A DNA stretch of 64,000 nt. Source: VRUE01 sp044867925. GTDB lineage: Bacteria > Actinomycetota > Thermoleophilia > Solirubrobacterales > 70-9. The stretch spans positions 83,550-147,549 of the forward strand of contig JBIOVV010000008.1 of the NCBI GenBank assembly GCA_044867925.1, written 5' to 3'. A model generated the notes under the pieces. That model had not been told where the DNA came from. It worked only from the letters and a program-made list of their open reading frames with translations, and ran no database searches. Made by a program: the position numbers and the translations under genes. Within the stretch, counting starts at the first letter, position 1. The number at the start of each line of letters is the position of its first letter. Positions 44,250-52,215 of this stretch are shown here, in pieces.

Positions 44250-46352
44250 ATGATCGAGCGCCTCGTCTCCTCCGTCACCGGCCCGCGCGGGCGCTGGGTG
44301 ACCATCGCCGTCTGGATCGCGCTCGGCGTTGCCGGTTTCGCCGCGCGGACGCAGATAGAAGAGGTGACGGCCGCGGGGCAGAACAGCTACCTGCCCTCGC
44401 ACTCGGAGTCGACCCGGGCGCTGGATGTCCTGCAGCGCGACTTCAAGGGCGGCGACGACGTGCCGGTGCTGATCGTCTTCGCGCGGGCCGGCGGCCTCAC
44501 CGGGGCCGATCTCGACGCGATCGGCAGGGACGGCGAAGGACTCGAAGGACTCGGCCTCTCCGGTGCCTCCCCTGTCTTCGCCCCCTTCTCGGGCCAGTCG
44601 AGGCGCCCTCTGGGAGACGTGGCGAGGATCGCGCGCGGGGTCGGGCCGATCTCCCGCGACGGCGAAGCCGCCCTGGTGGCGCTGGCGATCGACGCCGACG
44701 ACCGCGGCGCCGTTCTCGGTGGCGTCAGGAAGATCCGCGCCTACCTGGCGGCGCACCGGCACCCGGGCCTGCAGTCCTACGTGACCGGCCCGGGTGGGAT
44801 CGCCGCCGACCTCGAGCAGGTCGCCGAAGACGCCGGCCAGACGCTGCTGATCGCCACCCTCGGCCTCGTCCTGCTCCTGCTCCTGCTCGTCTACCGGGCG
44901 CCGCTACTGGCGCTGATGCCGCTGCTGGTCGTGGGCGTCGCCTACCTGATCGCGATCGGGCTGACCTACCTGTCGATCGAGGCAGGCTTGATCACCGTCA
45001 ACACCGAGGGGACGTTCCTGCTGCTGGTGCTGATCTTCGGCGCCGGCACCGACTACTCGCTGCTGCTGATCCACCGCTACCGCGAGGAGCTCGAGAGCGG
45101 CGCCGAGTCAAGACCGGCGCTGGGCGCCGCGCTGAGCGAAAGCCTGCGGCCGATCGCCGCCTCGGCGGCGACGGTGATCGCCGCGATGCTCGTCCTGCTG
45201 CTTGCCGACCTGGAGTCGACCCACTGGCTCGGTCCGATTCTGGCGATCGGAATCGCTGTGATGCTGGCCGCCGCGCTGACCCTTCTGCCCGCGTCCCTCG
45301 CGGTCCTCGGCCGCCGCGCCTTCTGGCCGGGCCGGGATTCGAGCGAGGGGGAGAAGCTCCGCCGCTGGGCTCGGGTGGCCGCCTTCGTGCGCCGCCGCCC
45401 GCGGGCGATCGTCGCCACCGTTCTCGCCGGCCTGGCGATCCTCGCCCTGGGCAATCTCGTCGACCACGGCACGCTCGGTTTCGGCGAAGGTGAAACGCGC
45501 GAGACCGAATCGAGCCGCGGCACCGAAGTCCTCGACGAACACTTCCCGCCCGGCATCGGCTCGCCGCTGACCGCGGTGGTGGGCATCGGCGAGGCGGAGG
45601 CGGCCCTGCGCGGGCTGGAGGGGCTCGACTCGGTCAAGCTCGCCGTGCCGGTGCCGCCGTCCTCGCTCTCCGACGAGGCGGCGCTGGCGATCGTCCTGCG
45701 CGGCGACCCCTACACGGGGGAGGCGGCGGAGCTGGTCGAGGGGATACGCGAGCGGCTGCGGGAGGTCGCCCCCGGCGCGCTCGTCGGTGGCATCCCGGCC
45801 GAGAACTACGACGTCGAGCAGGCCAACGAGCGCGATACGCGCCTGATCGTGCCGGTCGTCCTGCTCGTGGTCGGCCTGATCCTGATGCTGGTCCTGCGCG
45901 CGCTCGCGGCGCCCGTCTACCTGATCCTCACCGTGGTTGCCTCCTTCGCGGCGACGCTCGGCCTCGCCACCTTCGCTTTCACCGCGCTGTTCGGCGCCGA
46001 CGGGATCGCCTTCAACCTGGTGCTGCTGGCCTTCATCTTCCTCGTCGCCCTCGGGGTCGACTACAACATCTTCTTGATGACCCGGGTCCGCGAGGAGGCG
46101 GCCGTGCACGGCACCCGCGACGGGGTGCTGATCGCGCTGGAAAGCACCGGCACCGTCGTCACCAGTGCCGGCCTGATCCTCGCCGGCACCTTTGCCACGC
46201 TGACCCTGCTGCCGCTCGAAGAGCTGGTTCAGATCGGCGCCACGGTCGCGGTCGGCGTCCTGCTCGACACCTTCGTCGTCCGCGCGCTGTTGATCCCCGC
46301 GATCACCTATCTATGCGGCGAGCGCGCCTGGTGGCCGGGCCGAGTGCGATGA
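44250..46352 (+). CDS. MMPL/RND-family exporter
   Basis: 700 residues with the duplicated architecture: one transmembrane helix, an extracytoplasmic domain (~40-195), five helices, then a repeat. The transport motifs occur twice: GAGTDYSLLLIHRYREEL (~270) and ALGVDYNIFLMTRVREEA (~605). MMPL proteins use the proton gradient to export lipids or drugs. There is no Shine-Dalgarno, so it is possibly leaderless, with cataCT-like sequence just upstream. Confidence 0.9.
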   Translation: MIERLVSSVTGPRGRWVTIAVWIALGVAGFAARTQIEEVTAAGQNSYLPSHSESTRALDVLQRDFKGGDDVPVLIVFARAGGLTGADLDAIGRDGEGLEGLGLSGASPVFAPFSGQSRRPLGDVARIARGVGPISRDGEAALVALAIDADDRGAVLGGVRKIRAYLAAHRHPGLQSYVTGPGGIAADLEQVAEDAGQTLLIATLGLVLLLLLLVYRAPLLALMPLLVVGVAYLIAIGLTYLSIEAGLITVNTEGTFLLLVLIFGAGTDYSLLLIHRYREELESGAESRPALGAALSESLRPIAASAATVIAAMLVLLLADLESTHWLGPILAIGIAVMLAAALTLLPASLAVLGRRAFWPGRDSSEGEKLRRWARVAAFVRRRPRAIVATVLAGLAILALGNLVDHGTLGFGEGETRETESSRGTEVLDEHFPPGIGSPLTAVVGIGEAEAALRGLEGLDSVKLAVPVPPSSLSDEAALAIVLRGDPYTGEAAELVEGIRERLREVAPGALVGGIPAENYDVEQANERDTRLIVPVVLLVVGLILMLVLRALAAPVYLILTVVASFAATLGLATFAFTALFGADGIAFNLVLLAFIFLVALGVDYNIFLMTRVREEAAVHGTRDGVLIALESTGTVVTSAGLILAGTFATLTLLPLEELVQIGATVAVGVLLDTFVVRALLIPAITYLCGERAWWPGRVR

Positions 46353-46501
46353 GCCGGCCGCGGCGTCGATGGTAGACGGGATCCGCTTCGTGCGGCGACC
46401 CTGCTCACGGTGGGGGCGTGCTCGGCTTCCTCGCCGGCAGGCTCGCCACTCCGACTGCCTGACCGCTCGTCCTCCTGCCGGAGTCCTGTACAGATTCCGG
46501 G

Positions 46502-47323
46502 ATGGGCGAATTTCGCTACGAGGGGCACCGGCTCGAGTACGACTCCTACGGGGAGGGCGAGCGGGTGCTGGTGCTGGTCCACGGGCTGCTGATGAATCGC
46601 CGCATGTTCGAGCGGCTGGGGCCCGAGCTGGCGGGTGGCGGCACCAGGGTGATCTGCCTCGACCTGCTCGGGCATGGGCGCTCGGATCGGCCCGAGGACC
46701 TGCGGCTCTACTCGATGCCGCTCTTCGCCCGCCAGGTGGTGGCGCTGCTCGATCACCTGGAGCTTCGCTCCGCCGTGGTGGGAGGGACGTCGCTCGGCGC
46801 CAACGTCGGCCTCGAGCTGGCGGTGCGCTACCCGGAGCGGGCGCACGCTCTCTTCGTCGAGATGCCGGTGCTCGACAACGCCCTGCCCGCCGTGGCCGGA
46901 GCGTTCACGCCGGTCTTGCTCGGCCTGCGCTACGGCCGCCCGGCCTTCGAGCTCGCCTCCCGCTTCACCTCTCTCGTCCCCCGCACCAACTACCTCGTCG
47001 ACATCGGGCTCGACTGGGTGCGCCAGCGCCCCGGCCCTTCGGGAGCCGTCTTGGAGGGCCTGCTGCTGGGCGAGACCGCGCCGCACCGGGAGCAGCGGCA
47101 GCAGATCGAGCAGCCGACGCTGATCGTCGGCCACCCCCGCGATCCGCTTCACCCCTTCAGCGACTCCGGCATGCTCGCCGAGGAGCTCGCCAACGCCCGC
47201 CTGGTCGAGGCCAGCTCGATCTTCGAGTGGCGGCTCAAGCCAAGGCGACTGACGGGCGAGCTGACCTCCTTCCTCGCCGGACTCGGCGAGGCGCCGCCGG
47301 TTGTTTCCGCAACAGCCCCTTGA
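46502..47323 (+). CDS. Alpha/beta hydrolase
   Basis: 273 residues. VLVHGLLMNRRMFERLGPEL (oxyanion HG), LDLLGHGRSDRP, nucleophile elbow GGTSLGANVGLE (Ser ~98) and the final His region are in order. Members hydrolyse esters, amides or lactones, or act as haloperoxidase-like enzymes; the substrate is unknown. It is the last plus-strand gene before the tRNA; a 344-bp gap follows, so it need not belong to the biosynthetic cluster. Confidence 0.85.
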   Translation: MGEFRYEGHRLEYDSYGEGERVLVLVHGLLMNRRMFERLGPELAGGGTRVICLDLLGHGRSDRPEDLRLYSMPLFARQVVALLDHLELRSAVVGGTSLGANVGLELAVRYPERAHALFVEMPVLDNALPAVAGAFTPVLLGLRYGRPAFELASRFTSLVPRTNYLVDIGLDWVRQRPGPSGAVLEGLLLGETAPHREQRQQIEQPTLIVGHPRDPLHPFSDSGMLAEELANARLVEASSIFEWRLKPRRLTGELTSFLAGLGEAPPVVSATAP

Positions 47324-47564
47324 GGCAGTGATCGCTGTCGCCGGCTCTCGGCCGCGCCCAGAGCGGCTGGTGGTCGGAGAGCTCCCAGCTGCGCAGTCCT
47401 CGTAGAGCTTCTCGGGCGGTGGTGAGTTTCGGCGCTTTGCCTTTGGCTTTCGCTGCTTCCCTCTCGGCCGCCCCCGACCGAATTTCGCCGAGCGTAAGGC
47501 GGATTTGCCTGGAAAACTTGGCTGCGCTGAAAAGATCTCCCAACTTCCGTCCTTTGGTACGCAT
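47235..47564 (-). CDS. Possible small basic protein, antisense to end of hydrolase gene
   Basis: 109-residue minus-strand frame starting MRTKGRKLGDLFSAAKF, with Lys-rich helical sequence for ~55 residues and a low-complexity Arg tail. It uses A-rich codons unlike its neighbours and overlaps the hydrolase 3' end by 89 nt. There is no Shine-Dalgarno and no family is recognised. It could be a real orphan or a chance frame in the gap. Confidence 0.3.
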   Translation of the reverse strand: MRTKGRKLGDLFSAAKFSRQIRLTLGEIRSGAAEREAAKAKGKAPKLTTAREALRGLRSWELSDHQPLWARPRAGDSDHCLKGLLRKQPAAPRRVRRGRRSARPSVALA

Positions 47565-47667
47565 GGAGTTGCTAGGATGCCCGGGAAATCTGGAGCGATC
47601 AGAGAGATTGAGGGGGGACCTGGGAGAGGGACCTCACGGGCTTCGAGGGAGGAGCTCGACCCATAGC
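47324..47667. other. 344-bp gap upstream of the tRNA
   Basis: This gap lies between the hydrolase and the tRNA. Apart from the doubtful minus-strand frame it holds a TAGGAT hexamer at about 47574 and a purine-rich tract (47605-47655). The tRNA promoter is probably here, but I cannot pinpoint it. Confidence 0.5.
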
Positions 47668-47740
47668 GCACCAGTGCCTTAATCGGTCAAAGGGCCGGCC
47701 TTAAAAGCCGGAGATCCGGGTTCGAGCCCCGGCTGGTGCA
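47668..47740 (+). tRNA. tRNA with anticodon UAA and short variable loop, identity uncertain
   Basis: A full 73-nt cloverleaf folds without mismatch: acceptor GCACCAG/CTGGTGC, T8, D-stem CCTT/AAGG with GG in the loop, anticodon stem CCGGC/GCCGG with loop CTTAAAA, variable loop AGAT, T-arm CCGGG-TTCGAGC-CCCGG, discriminator A. CCA is not encoded. Anticodon at 47702-47704 is TAA, which reads UUA. Bacterial tRNA-Leu are class II with a long variable arm; this one has 4 nt, so it is not an ordinary tRNA-Leu. It lacks C35, the ArgRS identity base. It sits 32 bp before an ArgRS-like gene on the same strand. Confidence 0.88.
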
Positions 47741-47772
47741 TCGGAAACGAAACGGGAAACCGGTGACCGGCT

Positions 47773-49449
47773 ATGGCGAAAAATCTCTTTGACCAACTAG
47801 ACGAGATCTCGATCGGCGGCGAGCAGGAGCGCCCGCTCTGGGCGGCGCGGGCCCCGTACCAGCCGCAGGCCGACCACGACCTGATGCTGGTGCCGCGGGT
47901 GAAGGGTTGGCAGGAGGACGCCGCGGCGGTCGAGGCGCTGGAGCGGATCGAGCGCGAGCCCTGGGTCGAGCGCATCGATCGCGACGGCAGGCAGGTGCGG
48001 GCCGTCCTCTCCAGCGACTGGATCGAGGCCACGGGCGCCGCGCTCACCGCCGGCGAAGCGGGCGAGCGGCCGCACGCCGATCTCGCCGCCGGCCGCAGCT
48101 ACGCGCTCAACTTCTGGGACGCCAACTCGACCAAGGCGCTGCACATCGGCCACCTGCGCAACCTGGCACTCGGCAACGCGCTCGGCTCGGCGCTGAGCGA
48201 GGCCGGCGGCAAAGTCGAGCGGCGCAGCATCATCTGCGACGTCGGCCGCAGCATGGGCGAGGCGATGGCCGGCGTCGTCAAGAGCGGCCGCCACACCCAG
48301 TCCTCGTTCGACGGCAGCGAGAAGAGCGACCACTTCGTCGGCGCCTGCTACGCCGAGTACGTCAAGTCGGGCCCCTCGCTGACCGGCCGCGACGACAACC
48401 CGGCCAGCTCGCTCACCCGCGAGCTCGACGTCCACGAAGACTCCGCCGACGAGCTGCTGCAGCGGGTTCTGGACGGGGATCAGGCGGCGATCGAGCTCTG
48501 GTCCAAGACCCGCGCCTGGGTGATCTCGGGCCAGCGCAAGACGCTCGCCCGGCTCGGCATCTCCTTCGACCGGGTCTTCTTCGAGTCCGACTTCCTGCCC
48601 GAGGTGGCCGAGCTCTCCAACCTCGGCCTCGAGCACGGCATGCTGCAGCGGCGGCCCGACGGCGCGGTGATCTACCTCACCGACCGCGAGGAGCTGGAGG
48701 AAATGCCGCTGCTGCGCGCCGACGGCCTGCCCACCCAGCACATGCGGGCCCTCGCCTACTGGATGGCGGCACCTGGCCTCGAGGGCACGACCTCTATCCA
48801 GGTCTGCGGTCTCGAGTGGGTCTCCCACGTCACCTGCCGCCGCCAGCTGATGGACCTGATGATGGAGAAGGGAGCCGGCGCCGACATCAACCACCCCGCC
48901 CACGACGTCTTCCACGGGATGGTTTCCAAACAGAGCGAGTCGATCTCCTCGAGCAAGGAAAACGCCCTGCTGATCGACGAGTTGGCGGAATGGATCGATA
49001 CGGCGCTCGAGGCGGAGGGAGCGCGGGCCGGGGTGCGCCGCCGCCACCCGGCCGCGGAAGCGATCGTGCCGCAGGTGGCGCTCGGCTACTTCCTCATGCA
49101 CACCAACACCAAACCGCTCGACTTCGAACCGGAGAAGCTGTTGCGCGAGGAGCAGAGCCTGGGCTGGGACCTGGCCCGCGCCCGCGCCCACAACGGCGAC
49201 GGCCCGAGCGGCCGTGCCGCCGAGCCGGCCCGGGACCCCGACTACCGCTTCGCCGTCGTGCAGTCGGAGATGTACCGGCGCCATCTGCAGCAGGCGGTCG
49301 AGCGGCTCGACGTCAGCCCACTTGCCAAGTACGTCGCCCATCTCTCGCGCTGGTACGTCGAGGAGGATCGCGAGCCGAACGTGCAGGAGGCGATCCAGGC
49401 GGCGCTCGCCCAGGGCGCCCGCGGTCTCGGGCTGGAGACGGTCAGATGA
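47773..49449 (+). CDS. Divergent arginyl-tRNA-synthetase-like class I aminoacyl-tRNA synthetase
   Basis: 558 residues. The HIGH motif is in STKALHIGHLRN (~117-128), ArgRS-like; the KMSKS region reads SISSSKEN (~395); the C-terminal DALR-like anticodon domain is near RFAVVQSEMYRRHLQQAVERL (~493-513). The N-terminal ~110 residues may correspond to the ArgRS D-loop-reading domain but are divergent. The strand usually carrying GADHxGY reads VCGLEWVSH, so the amino-acid pocket is altered. It should activate an amino acid and charge a tRNA, most simply the one just upstream. A housekeeping ArgRS or a resistance copy are the alternatives; the altered pocket argues against both. Confidence 0.82.
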   Translation: MAKNLFDQLDEISIGGEQERPLWAARAPYQPQADHDLMLVPRVKGWQEDAAAVEALERIEREPWVERIDRDGRQVRAVLSSDWIEATGAALTAGEAGERPHADLAAGRSYALNFWDANSTKALHIGHLRNLALGNALGSALSEAGGKVERRSIICDVGRSMGEAMAGVVKSGRHTQSSFDGSEKSDHFVGACYAEYVKSGPSLTGRDDNPASSLTRELDVHEDSADELLQRVLDGDQAAIELWSKTRAWVISGQRKTLARLGISFDRVFFESDFLPEVAELSNLGLEHGMLQRRPDGAVIYLTDREELEEMPLLRADGLPTQHMRALAYWMAAPGLEGTTSIQVCGLEWVSHVTCRRQLMDLMMEKGAGADINHPAHDVFHGMVSKQSESISSSKENALLIDELAEWIDTALEAEGARAGVRRRHPAAEAIVPQVALGYFLMHTNTKPLDFEPEKLLREEQSLGWDLARARAHNGDGPSGRAAEPARDPDYRFAVVQSEMYRRHLQQAVERLDVSPLAKYVAHLSRWYVEEDREPNVQEAIQAALAQGARGLGLETVR

Positions 49450-49463
49450 GGCTCCGCTGTGCG

Positions 49464-49501
49464 TTTCCGCTGATATCTGCGGCAAAGGAACACCGGAGGG
49501 G
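49464..49501 (+). promoter_or_regulatory. Duplicated leader element, copy 1, before the ADC synthase gene
   Basis: tttccgctgatatctgcgg then caaaggaacaccggagggg. It contains a near-palindrome CCGCtGATATCtGCGG and an extended ribosome site (GGAG, 9 nt before ATG at 49508). A close copy lies at 53194-53230 before the chorismate mutase gene with the same spacing to its ATG. Confidence 0.6.
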
Positions 49502-49507
49502 TTGGCG

Positions 49508-51673
49508 ATGAGGACGCTGCTGGTCGACAACCACGACTCCTACACCTACAACGTCTTCCACCTGCTGGCCGGCGTCTCCGGCGAGGAGCCGATCGTGGTC
49601 GACAACGACGCCGTCTCCTGGCGGGCGCTGGAGCGCTGGGACTTCGACGCGATCGTGCTCTCGCCGGGGCCGGGGACGCCGCGCCGCTGGCACGACTTCT
49701 GCGTCTGCGACGACATCCTCCGCTACAGCGAGATCCCGGTGCTCGGCATCTGCCTCGGCCACCAGGGCCTCGGCAGCCTGCTCGAAGGCGATGTGCGCAG
49801 CGCCCCGGAGGCGATGCACGGTCGGCTCAGCCGCATCTTCCACGAAGGCGCCAACCTCTTCGAGGGCATCCCGCAGGGCTTCCCGGTCGTCCGCTACCAC
49901 TCGCTGGCGATCACCGGCATGGGCCCCGACGGCAACGTCTGCGCCTGGGCCGACGACGGTGTCGTGATGGGGATCGAACACCGCAGCCGGCCGATGTGGG
50001 GGGTGCAGTTTCACCCGGAGTCGATCGCCACCGATCACGGCGCCAGGCTGGTCGAGAACTTCTACGCGCTGGCCCGCCGGCGCAAGGAGCCGCCGCTGCG
50101 GGCGACGAAGCGCCCCGCCGGCGCCCCGCGCCGCGCCGGCGGCGCCAAGCCCGGCGTCTCCGACACCCGCCTGCTGCTGCGCACGATCCCCGGCGAGGCG
50201 CCGACCGAGGCGCTCTTCGAACGGCTCTTCGCCGCCGAGGAGCACGCTTTCTGGCTCGACAGCGCCGACGCGCCGACCCGGCTGGCGCAGAGCTCCTACC
50301 TCGGCACCAGCGCCGGGGCCGAGCGCTGTGTGCTCACCTACGACGTCGACGAGGGCGTGGTCGAGGTCCAGCGCGCCGGGGCGACCGCGACCGAGCGCAG
50401 CTCGATCTTCGAGGTGCTCGACCGCGAGGTCGCCAAGCGCACGGTCGAGACCCCCGCCGGCGTGGCGCCCAACCTGCTCGGCGGCTTCGTCGGCTACCTC
50501 GGCTACCAGTGCAAGGCCGACTGCGGCTCGCCCAACGTGCACAGCTCCGACGTGCCCGATGCGGTGCTGATGCTGGCCAACCGCCTGGTTGCGGTCGATC
50601 ACGTCCAGCACCTCACCCACGTGCTGGCGATCTGCGCCGCCGGCGAGGACGCCGAGGCCGAGCTCTGGCTGGACGGAGCGGAGGCCGTCGCGCGGGACCT
50701 GCTCGCCGATCCGCCCCGGCAGCCGGGCCGCGACGACCCGGCCTTCGGCGCGCCGAGCGACAGCCACGTGCGCTTCGAGTGCGGCCGCGGCCGCGAGCAG
50801 TACCTGGCCGACATCGCCCGCTCGCAGGCCGAGCTCGCCGCCGGCGAGTCCTACGAGGTCTGCCTCACCGATCAGATCTCGACCACGGCGGAACCCGACC
50901 CGTTCGACCTCTACCGCAACCTGCGCCGCAGCAATCCGGCGCCCTTCGCCGCCTACCTCAAGCTGGGCGAGGTCGCCGTGGTCAGCTCCTCGCCGGAGCG
51001 CTTCCTCTCGGTCGACCGCGAGCGCCGCGTCGAGGCACGCCCGATCAAGGGGACGACGCCGCGCTCCGCCGATCCCGCCGAGGACGCGGCGCTGAAGGCG
51101 GAGCTGACCAGCGACGAAAAGACCTACGCCGAGCACCTGATGATCGTCGACCTGCTGCGCAACGATCTCGGCATCGTCTGCGAGGTCGGCAGCGTCGCCG
51201 TCCCCGAGCTGATGGTGGTCGAGGACTACGCGACCGTGCACCAGCTGATCTCGACCGTCGAGGGCACCCTGCCGGTCGACCGCAGCGCGGTCGAGTGCTG
51301 CCGCGCCTGCTTCCCCGGGGGCTCGATGACCGGGGCGCCGAAGCTGCGCACGATGGAGATCATCGACGACATCGAAGACGAGGCGCGCGGGGTCTACTCC
51401 GGCGCGATCGGCTACTTCGGTCTCGACGGCGTGATGGACCTCAGCATCGTGATCCGCACGATCGTCTTGCGCGAGGGACGGACGACGATCGGCGCCGGTG
51501 GGGCGATCGTCATGCAGTCCGACCCGGTCGACGAGTTCGACGAGATCCTGCTCAAGGCAAAAGCGCCGATGGCGGCGATCGCGCGCACGGTGACCGGCAG
51601 CGACGCGCCCGACGCCTGGAGTATCGAGCTGGAGCCGGCGCGGGCGCGGGCGCGGGCCGCGGAGGCAGCCTGA
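49508..51673 (+). CDS. Fused aminodeoxychorismate synthase (glutaminase + synthase)
   Basis: 721 residues from ATG at 49508. Residues ~1-190 are the glutaminase: GICLGHQGLG (Cys nucleophile) and GVQFHPESI. Residues ~220-715 are the chorismate-binding domain: SYEVCLTDQI, VSSSPERFLSV, ARPIKGTTPRS, ARGVYSGAIGYFG. The Lys in PIKGT marks the PabB type that makes 4-amino-4-deoxychorismate; anthranilate synthases have Ala there. Glutaminase-first fusions occur in natural-product pathways (PapA, CmlB-like). It feeds either p-aminobenzoate or, with the mutase at 53237, p-aminophenylpyruvate-type products. It overlaps the GNAT gene by one base. Confidence 0.92.
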   Translation: MRTLLVDNHDSYTYNVFHLLAGVSGEEPIVVDNDAVSWRALERWDFDAIVLSPGPGTPRRWHDFCVCDDILRYSEIPVLGICLGHQGLGSLLEGDVRSAPEAMHGRLSRIFHEGANLFEGIPQGFPVVRYHSLAITGMGPDGNVCAWADDGVVMGIEHRSRPMWGVQFHPESIATDHGARLVENFYALARRRKEPPLRATKRPAGAPRRAGGAKPGVSDTRLLLRTIPGEAPTEALFERLFAAEEHAFWLDSADAPTRLAQSSYLGTSAGAERCVLTYDVDEGVVEVQRAGATATERSSIFEVLDREVAKRTVETPAGVAPNLLGGFVGYLGYQCKADCGSPNVHSSDVPDAVLMLANRLVAVDHVQHLTHVLAICAAGEDAEAELWLDGAEAVARDLLADPPRQPGRDDPAFGAPSDSHVRFECGRGREQYLADIARSQAELAAGESYEVCLTDQISTTAEPDPFDLYRNLRRSNPAPFAAYLKLGEVAVVSSSPERFLSVDRERRVEARPIKGTTPRSADPAEDAALKAELTSDEKTYAEHLMIVDLLRNDLGIVCEVGSVAVPELMVVEDYATVHQLISTVEGTLPVDRSAVECCRACFPGGSMTGAPKLRTMEIIDDIEDEARGVYSGAIGYFGLDGVMDLSIVIRTIVLREGRTTIGAGGAIVMQSDPVDEFDEILLKAKAPMAAIARTVTGSDAPDAWSIELEPARARARAAEAA

Positions 51674-52155
51674 TGGAGGCCAGCGCCGAACCGAAGTGCC
51701 AGGTGCGCGAGGCGAGCGAGGCCGACGCGGCCGCCGCGGCCGCCGCGATCGGCGAGCTGCTGGTCGAGCTGAGCGGAGGCGGGCCGGCGGCGAGCGAGCT
51801 GGAGCAGGCAACCGTGGAGCTGGTCAGGGATAGGGGGTTGGGTGCCCTGCTGGTGGCGGATGGCGGGGGCGAGGACGGCATCGTCGGGGTCCTCGCCGCC
51901 AGCTGGCAGCACGCGATCCACGTGCCCGGGCGCTACGGCACGATCCAGGACCTCTGGGTGCATCCCGCCTGGCGCGGTCGTGCCGTCGGGAGAGACCTGG
52001 TCGAGGCTTTCTGCGACCTGGCTCGCGGCGTCGGCGCCAAGCGAATCGAAGTCGGCCTGCCGCGCGAGGACTTCGAGCGGATCGAGGCCACCACCTCCTT
52101 CTACCGCGCCAACGGCTTCGAGCACCTGGGGCCGCGGATGCGGAGGAAGCTGTGA
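51673..52155 (+). CDS. GNAT-family N-acetyltransferase-like protein
   Basis: 160 residues, start overlapping the previous stop (TGATG). Motif A is IQDLWVHPAWRGRAVGRDLVEAF (~95-117, acyl-CoA pyrophosphate loop RGRAVG), and SFYRANGFEHLG is near the end. It should transfer an acetyl or acyl group to an amine. In this operon it could acetylate an arylamine or amino acid as a protecting step, with the amidohydrolase that follows removing it. Some GNAT-fold enzymes instead use aminoacyl-tRNA as donor; this cannot be told from the motif alone. Confidence 0.85.
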   Translation: MEASAEPKCQVREASEADAAAAAAAIGELLVELSGGGPAASELEQATVELVRDRGLGALLVADGGGEDGIVGVLAASWQHAIHVPGRYGTIQDLWVHPAWRGRAVGRDLVEAFCDLARGVGAKRIEVGLPREDFERIEATTSFYRANGFEHLGPRMRRKL

Positions 52156-52174
52156 CGGTGCGCGCTGCGGATAT

Positions 52175-52204
52175 CGACCCACCTCTGGGTGGGTCAAAGT
52201 CGGA
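52175..52204 (-). repeat. Possible third copy of the dispersed palindromic repeat / hairpin in the operon
   Basis: gacccacc-tctg-ggtgggtc (52176-52195) is an 8-bp perfect stem with a 4-nt loop. On the minus strand the segment reads tccgactttgacccac, similar to the CCGACT and TTGACCCAC blocks of the copies at 25984 and 40068, but with a 6-nt deletion. It lies between the GNAT and amidohydrolase genes and could attenuate transcription. Confidence 0.45.
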
Positions 52205-52215
52205 CGGGCGGCGCG

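Noticed and set aside
47668..47740. The tRNA as an attachment site for an integrated element
   Set aside because: No integrase, no excision genes and no second copy of the tRNA 3' end in the 16 kb that follow.
47773..49449. The synthetase as a self-resistance copy of ArgRS
   Set aside because: Resistance copies keep the amino-acid pocket; here a core strand is altered and a tRNA gene is adjacent. Kept only as an alternative.
49508..51673. Anthranilate synthase for tryptophan
   Set aside because: The PIKGT lysine indicates the PabB type, and no trp genes are nearby.
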